A stretch of DNA of 22,363 nucleotides from a virus, in the IMG/VR virus record IMGVR_UViG_3300023079_000011, positions 1-22,363 of that record; one strand, 5' to 3'. Within the stretch, counting starts at the first letter, position 1. Every line of letters starts with the position of its first letter. Under the pieces are notes generated by a model, which searched no databases, was not told the origin of the DNA, and saw nothing but the letters and a program-made list of their open reading frames with translations. The position numbers and the translations under genes are program-made. This document shows, piece by piece, positions 11,196-18,989 of the stretch.

Positions 11196-11245
11196 CAGCA
11201 GCCTCGACAGATCGAAGGCGGTGGCGGTTCGGCAGGCGGCAGCGC

Positions 11246-11272
11246 ACCGAACCGGGATTCCCGGTTATCGGT
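11246..11272. repeat. Palindrome at the end of the holin-candidate gene
   Basis: AACCGGGA-T-TCCCGGTT (11250-11266) is a perfect 17-base palindrome. Outer arms ACCGA (11246-11250) and TCGGT (11268-11272) extend it into a 12-bp hairpin with a two-base bulge. It overlaps the stop codon at 11265-11267. With no U tract it is a weak terminator at best; it could protect the 3' end of the upstream mRNA or bind a protein. Confidence 0.5.
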
Positions 11273-11498
11273 AGCTCCAAAAGTGCGGCAGACCGGGGCC
11301 ACCTCCCAAGACGCCAGCCAGCCAGACCACGATGGCAATCAGGCAGATCAACCCGACGATGATCTTCGCAAACTTCAAGACATTGCCGTCGATGGCGATG
11401 CTAAACCAGTCGCGCACCACCCAGAGGATGACGTAGGCGATGAAGAGAATGATCGCGATGTAGAGCAGCAGATTGAGAAAGCTGATCAGGATGGCCAT
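11265..11498 (-). CDS. Two-helix membrane protein, holin candidate, 77 aa
   Basis: The start at 11498 has GGGAG seven bases upstream on the leftward strand; a longer frame to 11591 runs through the terminator at 11548-11583 and is rejected. Residues 2-24 (AILISFLNLLLYIAIILFIA and following) and about 43-65 (KIIVGLICLIAIVVWLAGVL) are membrane helices joined by a charged loop (RDWFSIAIDGN). Two short helices in a phage lysis region fit a class II holin; the sequence also resembles the small Thivi_2564-type membrane proteins. Its place between the DUF6527-like gene and the endolysin region supports the lysis role, which is inference. Confidence 0.65.
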   Translation of the reverse strand: MAILISFLNLLLYIAIILFIAYVILWVVRDWFSIAIDGNVLKFAKIIVGLICLIAIVVWLAGVLGGGPGLPHFWSYR

Positions 11499-11547
11499 GG
11501 CTCGACTCCCTTCGGTCTCGGGTTGATGGTGACAATTCTCCTCTTTC

Positions 11548-11583
11548 AAAAAAGCGCAGGCCCGGCCGTGACAGGCCGGGCCT
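11548..11583 (-). terminator. Leftward intrinsic terminator
   Basis: AGGCCCGGCC (11558-11567) and GGCCGGGCCT (11574-11583) form a perfect 10-bp stem with a 6-base loop. Read leftward it is followed by GCGC and six U residues (A run 11548-11553). It lies between the exported-protein gene ending at 11611 and the holin candidate, so it probably ends or lowers transcription before the last two leftward genes. Confidence 0.75.
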
Positions 11584-11610
11584 AGTATCAATCAATGAGA
11601 AGGTCGTTCA

Positions 11611-11967
11611 TCAGGGCAATGCGACACCAACGCCAGCGCCCGCGCCGATGTTGTTGGAGAAGCCGCCCGTAATGGCAGCACCGTTGCCGATGGACGCCGC
11701 GCCGCTGACCGACTGCGACTGCCCGGCGGAAGCGCCGACACCGGCCGTGAGCGAACCCGCTGGCGTGGTGGTGGCGAAGCCGGAGCCGAGACTGGTGTTG
11801 CTGCCAGCCGCGAGCGAGCCTGCCGCTGCCGTCCCGGTCGAAGCCGTGGCCGCTCCGGTCCGGACGTTGCCGAAGTTGAAGCCGCCGCCGAAGCTGAAAC
11901 CGGCGGCGTCAGCCGGTGACGCAGCAAAGGCGAGCGCTGCAACAGACGCGAGCAAAAGTTTCTTCAT
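11611..11967 (-). CDS. Exported Gly/Ala/Ser-rich protein, 118 aa
   Basis: A clear signal peptide starts MKKLLLASVAALAFAASPADA with cleavage expected near ADA. The mature chain is almost entirely Gly, Ala, Ser, Thr and Asn with repeated small motifs (SFGGGFNFGN, SIGNGAAITGG, IGAGAGVGVALP). It has no cysteine and no catalytic motif. Such low-complexity exported chains are often surface or outer-membrane-associated. A ribosome site AAGGAAAA precedes the ATG. It starts one base after the stop of the other exported protein, so the two are a pair next to the endolysin. Function unknown. Confidence 0.7.
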   Translation of the reverse strand: MKKLLLASVAALAFAASPADAAGFSFGGGFNFGNVRTGAATASTGTAAAGSLAAGSNTSLGSGFATTTPAGSLTAGVGASAGQSQSVSGAASIGNGAAITGGFSNNIGAGAGVGVALP

Positions 11968-11968
11968 G

Positions 11969-12733
11969 TCAGTTTTCCTTCTTTGGTTCAGCCGCTGCGG
12001 CTGGTGATGCAGCAGCGGCGGGTGCCGTTGCTGACGGCGGAGACGTCGCCGGTCTCGGCGCGGTCAATCTGGGTTTCGGTGGTGAGGCTGCCGCGACCCG
12101 ACGCTTCTCGCCATTCCATTGCAGACACTTTTGCCGCGTGGCGTTGTAGTCATCGCAGAGCCGCGTCGCGCCGGTTCTACCGTCGATCACCTCAATGGCT
12201 CCGGTGGCGCTGGCGGACATCACGATGCCAGCAGGCTGTTGCTGGGGTCGATACGTCTCGCAAATATCCGGCATCGACTTGTAGATTTCCGGCGTCAGGC
12301 ACAGCCGCGCGACCGCCGCTCCCTTCAGACCCATGCTCCACAGCGTGCGCGCGTCGAGCCGTGCGGCGCAGCCGGGATCAGGGATGGTGGTGCCGAAGCT
12401 CGCCCCGAAGCCTACGGCCGAACCGCCGCCGGAGATCGAACCAAGGCACGTTTCGAGGCCAGCCGCCGTCAAGCCCGGTGCGACAAAAGCGGGCGCGCTC
12501 TTGACGGTCTGGGTGCCGCTGACGCGCTGGTTGATGTTGGAGGTGGTGACGGCAGGCGTGCCGTTGACGGTGACGTTGTTGCCGACCGCGACCGCTCCCG
12601 ACTTCGATTCCGAATTGGCGACCCCGACGCCGGTCCCGGTCGCGGTTGCGGTTTGCGCCAGCGCCGGGCTGGCGAGCAGACAAACGAACGGCGCAAGCAG
12701 AAGCCAGCGAGAACAATTGCTCGAATTCAACAT
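11969..12733 (-). CDS. Exported protein with proline/alanine-rich tail, 254 aa
   Basis: The signal peptide has a polar start, a hydrophobic core (WLLLAPFVCLLA) and cleavage after ALA, near residue 26. The early mature part (ATATGTGVGVANSESKSGAV) is like the low-complexity chain of its neighbour. The middle holds cysteines in several pairs (CLGS, CAAR, CLTP, CETY, CDDY, CLQW) that could form disulfides. The end is Ala/Pro-rich, like a flexible wall-spanning linker, closing AAEPKKEN. An envelope role during lysis or superinfection exclusion is possible; no family is recognised. Confidence 0.7.
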   Translation of the reverse strand: MLNSSNCSRWLLLAPFVCLLASPALAQTATATGTGVGVANSESKSGAVAVGNNVTVNGTPAVTTSNINQRVSGTQTVKSAPAFVAPGLTAAGLETCLGSISGGGSAVGFGASFGTTIPDPGCAARLDARTLWSMGLKGAAVARLCLTPEIYKSMPDICETYRPQQQPAGIVMSASATGAIEVIDGRTGATRLCDDYNATRQKCLQWNGEKRRVAAASPPKPRLTAPRPATSPPSATAPAAAASPAAAAEPKKEN

Positions 12734-12778
12734 TTGGACACCCCATCGCCCGATGATTTCTCAATGATCAGACGATAG

Positions 12779-12789
12779 CCACAGTGTGG
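12779..12789. repeat. Short palindrome in a 128-base gap
   Basis: CCACAGTGTGG is a perfect 11-base palindrome in the gap between the endolysin (ends 12862) and the exported protein (starts 12733). The gap could hold a secondary promoter for the exported-protein pair, since the leftward strand has TTGCCG and TATCGT-like elements nearby, but the spacing is poor and I do not call one. Confidence 0.3.
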
Positions 12790-12861
12790 TCGCAAACGCA
12801 GTAGTACAGCGGCAACACTGGCTTTTGGTTAGTGGCGAGTCAGTGATGCTGTCGTGTCGCT

Positions 12862-13932
12862 CTATGTGACCGGCACGCCGTTGATGATGATGGTGACGTC
12901 GCCCACGACCTCGACATCGAGCCGGATGGTCGGCGGCGGCTTCGGCTTGACCGGCGGCGTGACCACCTCGCCGGGCGGCGGTACGATCTCCTCCTCGCCA
13001 GCGCCGCCGAGCACGGTCGCAATGGCCTCGCAGATCTCTTCGAAGCACGCCTCGTAGGCGTTGGCGTCGGCCGTCGAGTCCACAAAACAGGTTTCGAGCA
13101 AGATCGCTGGCTCGTCGCAGCCATTCAGGAACGCCAGATCGGTCCGCTTCTTTGCGCCACGGTCGATGAAATCACCGGCCTCGGCGATGGCTTGCGAGAT
13201 CTCGCCAGCGAGTGCGGACTGGGTGCAGAAGAGACACTCAACGCCCATCGGCTTCGTCGTCTCGACGTAGGCATTGAAATGGACGCTCACGTCCAGCTCG
13301 CGCTCGCAGCTATTGTGGAACGAGACGATACGGTCGAGATTTTCCGATTGGCTCTGGCTCGTGTCGTCATGAAATACGACGACGTCAACTCCGCGCGCTA
13401 CCAGCATGTCGGCGACGCGCTCCACCACCCGGCGAGCTTCATCGACTTCGTCGAGAACTCCGGCCGCCCCGCGCACATACTTGCCATGACCGGAGGATAT
13501 CACCACCGAGCTGTAGGGCATTGCGATGTCCCCTTGTTTGAGTGGGAAAATGACTTCGACCTCGTCGTCGGTTTCCAGACCGAGCGCCGCCAACAGTCCG
13601 GGCGAGATGTCCGCAAGCCGGTCCGTGTCCTGATGCGGCCCCCAGTCAGCAGGCTCAGCGAGAGCGTACTTGCCGGTCTTCACATTGCGCACGAGAGCCT
13701 TCAGCTCCAGCAGCTCAGATTTGCTGGTGACATCGTAATTCCATCGACAGGCGATGTAGAATTTCTCCGGATCGAGCCGCCGCGCGAGTCCGGATGTGCC
13801 GGAGGGTTGCTCGTCGAGAAAGAGGTGCGGCGCGTCGGCGACGTCGTAAATGAAAGCGAGGCCTTCGTCTGGCGAAACACCAGTGTCGTTCGGCCCGCCG
13901 AACCAACTGACCTTGCCGCGAAGGCGGGTCAT
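12862..13932 (-). CDS. Endolysin: N-acetylmuramoyl-L-alanine amidase, 356 aa
   Basis: Residues about 141-310 form an Amidase_3 domain, a zinc enzyme that cuts the amide between N-acetylmuramic acid and L-alanine in peptidoglycan. Its zinc ligands are visible as SGHG (H149), DEVDE (E165) and SVHFN (H218), and the catalytic glutamate as LLETCFV (E280). Residues 1-130 look like a double-psi beta-barrel (RRLDPEKFYIACRWNY to DDEVEVIFP), similar to phage cell-wall enzymes that carry an RlpA-like barrel. A proline-rich linker (315-334) and a short beta segment follow. No signal peptide, so it needs a holin to reach the wall. Overlaps the upstream gene by ATGA. Confidence 0.85.
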   Translation of the reverse strand: MTRLRGKVSWFGGPNDTGVSPDEGLAFIYDVADAPHLFLDEQPSGTSGLARRLDPEKFYIACRWNYDVTSKSELLELKALVRNVKTGKYALAEPADWGPHQDTDRLADISPGLLAALGLETDDEVEVIFPLKQGDIAMPYSSVVISSGHGKYVRGAAGVLDEVDEARRVVERVADMLVARGVDVVVFHDDTSQSQSENLDRIVSFHNSCERELDVSVHFNAYVETTKPMGVECLFCTQSALAGEISQAIAEAGDFIDRGAKKRTDLAFLNGCDEPAILLETCFVDSTADANAYEACFEEICEAIATVLGGAGEEEIVPPPGEVVTPPVKPKPPPTIRLDVEVVGDVTIIINGVPVT

Positions 13933-14267
13933 GGCACCGGCACCGCCGCGTAGGCGAGCGAGCGACTATCCCAGATCGTCGCCAGCGCGAACTCGATGTC
14001 ACCATCCGGCACGTTGGAGCCCAGCGCGGCAGGGTCGCTCTCGATGGTGATGGTGATGGCGGGGTTCGAAGAGATGACGTGCGCTGCGACGAGCTGGGGC
14101 TTCTCGTGCCCCATGATGACGAAGCTCGCATAGGCCCGGCGCTCCGCGTCGTGCGGGGTGGCCGGGTCTTCGGACGCGACGTTCTGCGCCACCTTGAACA
14201 TGATCATCATGACGCGACCGGCGAAGGTCTCGTCGGATGCCGTCGCGATGAGGTCGAGTGCTGACAT
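13929..14267 (-). CDS. Phage structural-region hypothetical protein, 112 aa
   Basis: The sequence opens MSALDLIATASDETFAGRVM and holds helices with MIMFKVAQNVAS, then RAYASFVIMG and a strand region (AITITIESDPAAL). It ends with DIEFALATIWDSRSLAYA. Its phage gene pattern is familiar: a small protein between the tail-fibre genes and the endolysin. It may be a tail or baseplate accessory protein or a lysis regulator. It overlaps its neighbours by ATGA and TGATG. No metal or catalytic motif. Confidence 0.65.
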   Translation of the reverse strand: MSALDLIATASDETFAGRVMMIMFKVAQNVASEDPATPHDAERRAYASFVIMGHEKPQLVAAHVISSNPAITITIESDPAALGSNVPDGDIEFALATIWDSRSLAYAAVPVP

Positions 14268-14479
14268 CAGACTGCTCCCAGAATCTGGTTGGTGGTCTTG
14301 CCGGTGCCGACGCTGTCGAGCGTGGCAACGATGGGCTGCGTGTCAGGATCGGGCACGCCGCCGTCCGCGAGCCACGCCTGATAGGCCTGCCAATCGGCAT
14401 TGCCTTCATCTGGCGGGATGAATGCGCCATCGGCGGTGCGGATCACCATCCCGGTCTCGGTCAGTCGGTACTCTGCCAT
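14267..14479 (-). CDS. Tail-fibre accessory or assembly protein, 70 aa
   Basis: The start ATG at 14479 overlaps the fibre stop (TGATG); a GTG one codon upstream is possible. The sequence reads YRLTETGMVIRTADGAFIPP, then NADWQAYQAWLADG and PDPDTQ. The pattern of a reported residue such as I-x-x-x-x-N-x-D-W-x-x-Y-x-x-W-L is shared with short proteins encoded just after tail fibres in many phages, several of which are fibre-assembly proteins. Its coupling to the collagen-like fibre gene supports that. The assignment rests on position and pattern only. Confidence 0.65.
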   Translation of the reverse strand: MAEYRLTETGMVIRTADGAFIPPDEGNADWQAYQAWLADGGVPDPDTQPIVATLDSVGTGKTTNQILGAV

Positions 14480-16239
14480 CACAAGAGCCTCGCATTTAGC
14501 TTGGCGCTACACTGCAAGGAGAAATCATCGGAGCCCGCAGCCGTGTTCTGTGTGACGACGCCGAAGGCATCAGGAGTGCTAAACCCAGCAGAAGGCGCAT
14601 TGCAGCGGTTCGCGGTGACATTGATGAAAGTCACTGTCGGTGCGATCCGCATCCGTTCTGGCAGCGGGATCGCCCATTGGAAATTGCGACCAGCGGTAGC
14701 GCTCTGCGTGTCAGCGAAGTTGAGGCTCGGGAAATATTGGAAGTACCGTTGGCACAGCCGCACATCATCCTGATATGGCCGCAGCGCCAGCCACGCGCGG
14801 TCAGCAGTCGGTGCTTCAAGACCGGGCAGCATCATGACGCCGCCGATCAGGAATCGGTCAGTGTTCGCCTGAACAGCGTTGATCTGATTGAGCGATGCAA
14901 TCGTGCCGGTCGTGCCGCCAGACCATACGCCCGCAGTCAGTCTCAGGTCCGCGCCTGCCGCCATGGCGAAGGAGAGATACAGGCCCGCACCAGTCCCTGC
15001 TTGCGGCAAGCCGCCCGTCGTGCAGGGTGGAATGGTGATCACATTCCACTGGTTCACCGCCGACGCTACATGCGTGTACTCGAAAGCGTAGGCGTGCGCG
15101 CTGTCGATGCAGCGCAGCGTGCCGCTATAGATGCCGGGGCGGATGTGGCGCGTCCAGAAGCCCAGCGTCATCGGCAGGCATTGCGGCGTGCCGAACCCGA
15201 ACCGCACCGCGCGAAAGCCTTCGATCACATGATGCAGGCCAACGCCATCGTTGACGCCAAGCGATGCGTGAGGCACCTGACATTCGAGTTCGATGAGACC
15301 GCCGAAACCGGGAAAGACGTTCGGGTTGCTCAGGATCTGCCGCGCGAGGATGCCCGCTGTCGCGTCGGTCTTGAACAACTGCCAGCCGTCGCAGATCGGC
15401 GTGGCGTGCAGGGTCGCACCGCCCGCAATCGTCGGATCAATCTGTATCTCCATCGCGCCGTTGATCAGCGCACCGTGGTAGGCCATCGCATCAATCGGTG
15501 CGGCGGCGATGTTCTGCCGTGCCTGCGTTTTCTCTGCAACCGTCAGCGCCTGCACGGTATCATAGCGAACGTAGTTGCCGGTGATGGTGATGATCGTCCA
15601 AGCAGAATTCTTGCGGCCATAGGTCTGGCCGTCTGTCGGTGCTTCGGCGATTGCGCCGGGGATGCCTTGGATGCCTTGCGGCCCCTGCGGGCCGATCAGC
15701 GAGGTGCCGGGCGGCCACGCGGATGCCTTCGGGCCGAACCAGAAGTGCGTCAGCGTGTTGATGTAGAAATTGCCATCGACTCCGATGGCTCCAGTCGGAT
15801 CGGTCACGCCGTACAGGATCGTATTGCCGGGAATGCCCTGAATGCCTTGGATGCCCGGCGGTCCTTGAATGCCTTGAATGCCCTGCGGACCTTGAATGCC
15901 CTGCGGCCCGATCAGCGAGATGCCAGCGGGCCATGTGCCGCCCGTGCTCTTCGGACCGAACAGCGTGTGGGTCGCGGTGTTGATGAAGCTGTCACCGGGC
16001 AGCCCGTCGCTCGGCAGCGGATCGCGCGGCTGATAATGGATGGTGTTGCCGTGCGGCCCTTCCGGACCATCCGGACCAACCGGCCCCAGCGGCCCCGGAG
16101 GGCCTTGCGGTCCGGGCGGCCCCTGTTCGAAGGTTTGGATCACCTCGACCTCGTAATCAGCGACGACGGTGACGGTCTCGCCCGTGGTCGCGATGTCGGT
16201 GTCGGTGTCTTGGCTGATGCTGACGTTCAGATCATTCAT
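14479..16239 (-). CDS. Collagen-like tail fibre, 586 aa
   Basis: Three collagen-like Gly-x-y runs lie at about 40-64, 111-138 and 183-195. They are separated by a repeated module of some 45 residues, at about 65-110 and 139-182, each reading N-T-I ... DG/GD-x-F-I-N-T ... FGPK ... WP-x-G-x-SLIGPQG. A linker with [16 protein letters not shown] follows. The C-terminal 350 residues are a beta-rich receptor-binding region with [16 protein letters not shown] and WNVITIP stretches, likely a jelly-roll-like domain. The trimeric fibre would attach to the baseplate at the N-terminus and bind the host surface at the C-terminus. Confidence 0.85.
   Translation of the reverse strand: MNDLNVSISQDTDTDIATTGETVTVVADYEVEVIQTFEQGPPGPQGPPGPLGPVGPDGPEGPHGNTIHYQPRDPLPSDGLPGDSFINTATHTLFGPKSTGGTWPAGISLIGPQGIQGPQGIQGIQGPPGIQGIQGIPGNTILYGVTDPTGAIGVDGNFYINTLTHFWFGPKASAWPPGTSLIGPQGPQGIQGIPGAIAEAPTDGQTYGRKNSAWTIITITGNYVRYDTVQALTVAEKTQARQNIAAAPIDAMAYHGALINGAMEIQIDPTIAGGATLHATPICDGWQLFKTDATAGILARQILSNPNVFPGFGGLIELECQVPHASLGVNDGVGLHHVIEGFRAVRFGFGTPQCLPMTLGFWTRHIRPGIYSGTLRCIDSAHAYAFEYTHVASAVNQWNVITIPPCTTGGLPQAGTGAGLYLSFAMAAGADLRLTAGVWSGGTTGTIASLNQINAVQANTDRFLIGGVMMLPGLEAPTADRAWLALRPYQDDVRLCQRYFQYFPSLNFADTQSATAGRNFQWAIPLPERMRIAPTVTFINVTANRCNAPSAGFSTPDAFGVVTQNTAAGSDDFSLQCSAKLNARLL
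15652..15912. repeat. 9-base periodic repeats coding for collagen-like runs
   Basis: Bases 15661-15690 and 15831-15906 repeat 9-base units of the type GGNATNCCN read on the leftward strand, coding for Gly-Ile-Gln and Gly-Pro-Gln triplets in the fibre. Such short tandem repeats can slip during replication, so the collagen length may vary among relatives. Confidence 0.7.
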
Positions 16240-16583
16240 CGGCTCGGCCCCGCATTGACCGTGAGCATCCCGGACCAGATTCGCAGCGTCAGCCCGGTCG
16301 GCACGATGCGGACCAGCGAGTGCTCGTATTCGCCGACCTTCAGCAACATGAGCTGCTCGTTGGTGAGCCAGACGTTGAACTTGCCGTTGACCGCGTCAGT
16401 GATCTCCAGCCCGCCGTTCTCAGTGGTGAGCAGCATTTGTTCGGCGATGTCTGCGGCGCGCTTGCGGATGCCCATCTTCAGCTTGTTGCCGGTGAGATCG
16501 ATGGGCACGCCCGCGACGGTCTCGTAGGCGAACTGCCGAATGAAGTCGGCGTCGTTCTCGGTGGTGATGTTGACGATGGCCAT
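16236..16583 (-). CDS. Hypothetical tail protein, 115 aa
   Basis: The protein begins [20 protein letters not shown] and continues with strands ([17 protein letters not shown]), a helix and a run of strands ending [21 protein letters not shown]. It is beta-rich, like small proteins that sit between fibres and baseplate. The pattern of a short lead strand followed by [10 protein letters not shown] matches proteins I associate with fibre-attachment domains in phages. It overlaps the collagen-like fibre gene by four bases (16236-16239). The ribosome site is weak. Confidence 0.65.
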   Translation of the reverse strand: MAIVNITTENDADFIRQFAYETVAGVPIDLTGNKLKMGIRKRAADIAEQMLLTTENGGLEITDAVNGKFNVWLTNEQLMLLKVGEYEHSLVRIVPTGLTLRIWSGMLTVNAGPSR

Positions 16584-16586
16584 GGC

Positions 16587-16844
16587 CTATTTCTTCCGCG
16601 ACACCGAACGCATCGCAGGGACGGTCAGGCCGTAGGCGTCCATCACCGCCTGCATCGACTCCATGGTCTGATTGCCAGCATCGTCGCGCGGCCAGATCTG
16701 CGGCGGCGCTTTCGGATCGTCGCCCTGCCACGCCACGAACGCGGCATCGGACTCGGCGACGAGCGCCTGCGTCTTGCTGGAGTAGATCTCGCCACTATCG
16801 GCTTGCCAATACCAGTCGTAGGGATCGTAATAGACCTTAAGCAT
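16587..16844 (-). CDS. Small tail-region protein, 85 aa
   Basis: GGGAGG is five bases before ATG at 16844 on the leftward strand; a longer frame to 16913 overlaps the spike gene and is rejected. The sequence MLKVYYDPYDWYWQADSGEI is rich in Tyr and Trp, followed by SKTQALVAESDAAFVAW and a C-terminal helix (ESMQAVMDAYGL). The Trp-rich start and W-x-G-D-D-P motif recall small fibre-assembly proteins, as for 14267-14479. It overlaps the spike gene by 8 nt, so it probably serves that protein. Confidence 0.6.
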   Translation of the reverse strand: MLKVYYDPYDWYWQADSGEIYSSKTQALVAESDAAFVAWQGDDPKAPPQIWPRDDAGNQTMESMQAVMDAYGLTVPAMRSVSRKK

Positions 16845-18141
16845 ACTGACCTCCCGTCGCGACCGTGCCCGCGACATCGCCGGGCAGATAGTTGATGCCA
16901 CCGCCGACAGCACCGATCACCGAATTGTAGGTGGCCTGATATTTCTTGCCGGTGGCCGTGCCTGTCAGCGTCGAATAGCTCATCATCGCTACGCCGACGC
17001 TGTCGGTGAGGACAAAAGCGGTCGGAAAGTTCGGAACGCCGACCAGCGTCCATGGCGATGCGGCGACGCCAATAAAATCCAACTTGGCCCCGTAGATGCA
17101 GTTGACGAAGCATCCCAGACCATAGGTGTGGTTCTGCGTGCTGCCGCTGATCTTGATGGTGCCGCCCAGCCGGACATACGCACCGCCATAGATGAAGTTA
17201 TGCGGCCCGGCGCACGCGCCCCATTCAAAGTTGGTGAAGCTCGCGGCGACCGACCCCTGCGCGTGAATGCCTGCGCGCGTGTCGATCTGGCCGGTGCCGC
17301 CCGTCGTCTGCACCTTGAAGCCGTTCATGGCATTGTTGACGCCAGCGACCATGACCGCGATGGTGTTGGTGCCGGTGATGACAACGTTGCCGGGGTTCGC
17401 GGCGTTTCCGATCCAGTTGATCGAACCGTTGCCCGCCGACGCCGGAAGCCGCACACTGGAATAGCTCGGACTGTCGGCGACGTTGACCGTCACGTTGTAG
17501 CCATTGAGGTTGAAGGTTCCGATCACATCGGCCGCCTTCTGCAGCGTCTTGAACGGACCATGACCGGCGGCGAGCACCGCCGCCGCGCCGTCGTTGGCGT
17601 CGCTGCCGGTGGCGTAGTTGACGTAGAATGTGAGGTTCTGCGTCAGCCATCCGGTCGCGCCAGCGGACTTCGCGCCCCAGACGATGCGGAATTTGGTGCC
17701 GTCGTACATAAAGGCGTTGAGCGTGTTCGCGCCGATGTCGCCGGGCACCAGTTCGGAGCCGTCCGCGCGCACCACGGGCTTTGCGCCCATCGCGTTGACA
17801 TTGAGGTTCGACGGTCCGGTGTTCGGCGCGGTGGTGTACGCGACCACCAGCATGTAGCGGCGATAACCGCCGGGATGCGGGTTGAGCGTGACGCTGTACT
17901 GGTTTGCGGTGCCCGCGTCATCGACCGAGTGCAGCAGTTGCGACTGGACCGCCTTGCCGAGCTGGCGCAGATCCGCGTTGTCGGGGACCAGCGTCGCGTC
18001 GGTGATCAGATTGACGATCTCGCGCTGCGGATACTCAATCGAAGCCGCTGGCGGAATCGAGCCCATGGTGCCGGTCGATGGATTGCCGTTGATGTAGGGC
18101 GCATCTTCGTCGGTGACGCCGTAGGGCTGATTATATTTCAT
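16837..18141 (-). CDS. Tailspike or fibre with beta-helix, 434 aa
   Basis: The N-terminal 160 residues look like a baseplate attachment region (MKYNQPYGVTDEDAPYINGN). From about 168 the motif NLTFYVNYATGSDANDGAAA, followed by PFKTLQKAAD and VTVNVAD, is the usual opening of a right-handed beta-helix in phage spikes. Repeating strands with small residues (GNVVITGTNTIAVMVAG, AGIHAQGSVAASFTNF) continue to the end. No clear pectate-lyase or hydrolase residues are seen, so binding or cutting of host polysaccharide is inferred. A start with GAGGGGAG upstream supports ATG at 18141. It is the second receptor-binding candidate. Confidence 0.75.
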   Translation of the reverse strand: MKYNQPYGVTDEDAPYINGNPSTGTMGSIPPAASIEYPQREIVNLITDATLVPDNADLRQLGKAVQSQLLHSVDDAGTANQYSVTLNPHPGGYRRYMLVVAYTTAPNTGPSNLNVNAMGAKPVVRADGSELVPGDIGANTLNAFMYDGTKFRIVWGAKSAGATGWLTQNLTFYVNYATGSDANDGAAAVLAAGHGPFKTLQKAADVIGTFNLNGYNVTVNVADSPSYSSVRLPASAGNGSINWIGNAANPGNVVITGTNTIAVMVAGVNNAMNGFKVQTTGGTGQIDTRAGIHAQGSVAASFTNFEWGACAGPHNFIYGGAYVRLGGTIKISGSTQNHTYGLGCFVNCIYGAKLDFIGVAASPWTLVGVPNFPTAFVLTDSVGVAMMSYSTLTGTATGKKYQATYNSVIGAVGGGINYLPGDVAGTVATGGQYA

Positions 18142-18215
18142 CGCATAGCTCCCCTCTCAGGCGGCCCGTGCGGTTCGCCAAGGTGTGAATGTCGGAAATG
18201 TTTTGATGTCGCGGC

Positions 18216-18989
18216 TTAGGGCGTGCCCGCCATGTCGCCGCCGGTCTCAAGATTCGAGTAATCGAAAATGATCTGGCTGTGCGCGGGCTTCCAGCGATTG
18301 AGCAGGCACTCAAGATCGTCAGCGAGACCGATGCGCAGATGCGGATCGACGCCGCACTGTCCGGACGAGCAGCGAAACCACGTCAGCTTCGCTTCATGAA
18401 CATGCACCGTCCAATAGAAGCGGTTCTCAGGCGGCCCTAGCCCGTAATACGGCCACTCCGACAGCTCGCCTTCCTTGACGTAGGCATCGCCGTTGGCATC
18501 CATCCACGGGTTGCCCCATTCGTTGTACATGACCGGGTCAGGCGCACCGGCCGCGCCGTAGACGCGGGAGTCGCCGACGCGGTCGATGCCGACGACGAAG
18601 GTGCGGTACTCGGTGATCGTGATCGTGTAACCGATCATCGCCGCGATCTCGATGAAGAACTCGCGGCTCTGCGAGCCCTGCATCGTCATCCGCATCACCA
18701 GCGCGAGCTGGCGTTCAGCAATCGACTGCGGCTCCTCGTAGCAGGGATCTGGCAGACCCCAGTTGCGCTCCCAATCGGGCAGCAGCTCGATGGTGTAGCG
18801 CGGGTCGCTCTCGCGCTCCAACAGATCGGCGGCGCGGCTGTCCACATAGCCCCAGTATTCGGCGAGGCCTCGACAAGCGAGGTCGAGCGTGGTGCCGGGA
18901 TATTTCGGCCACGCCTGACCTTGCGGCAGCAGGCTCAAAAAGGCGGTGCCGTAATCCTGCCCGAGACGGCGGAGATGTCGGTCGCTCAT
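18216..18989 (-). CDS. Mu gp48-like baseplate protein, 257 aa
   Basis: The start at 18989 overlaps the gp47-like stop (ATGA); the longer frame to 19136 lies inside that gene. The opening MSDRHLRRLGQDYGTAFLSL followed by PQGQAWP, then ESDPRYTIELLPDWERNWGLPD, is characteristic of the gp48/YmfQ (DUF2313) family. These proteins close the Mu-type baseplate wedge and link it to the tail fibre. The middle (EFFIEIAAMIGY) and the C-terminal cysteine-containing segment (FRCSSGQCG ... LECLLNRWKPAHSQ) are also family-like. Gene order gp44 to gp48 supports it. Confidence 0.85.
   Translation of the reverse strand: MSDRHLRRLGQDYGTAFLSLLPQGQAWPKYPGTTLDLACRGLAEYWGYVDSRAADLLERESDPRYTIELLPDWERNWGLPDPCYEEPQSIAERQLALVMRMTMQGSQSREFFIEIAAMIGYTITITEYRTFVVGIDRVGDSRVYGAAGAPDPVMYNEWGNPWMDANGDAYVKEGELSEWPYYGLGPPENRFYWTVHVHEAKLTWFRCSSGQCGVDPHLRIGLADDLECLLNRWKPAHSQIIFDYSNLETGGDMAGTP

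Noticed and set aside
15831-15906. Regular repeats that might suggest CRISPR
   Set aside because: The period is 9 bases with no spacers and codes for Gly-x-y triplets of the fibre.
14479-16239. Diversity-generating retroelement target at the fibre C-terminus
   Set aside because: No reverse transcriptase and no template repeat are visible in the window, and the fibre end does not show a C-type-lectin-like pattern.
14677-16527. Long rightward open frame opposite the collagen-like fibre
   Set aside because: Its product is rich in Arg, Ala and His without domains, it has no ribosome site, and it follows from the high GC and repeated codons of the real gene on the other strand.
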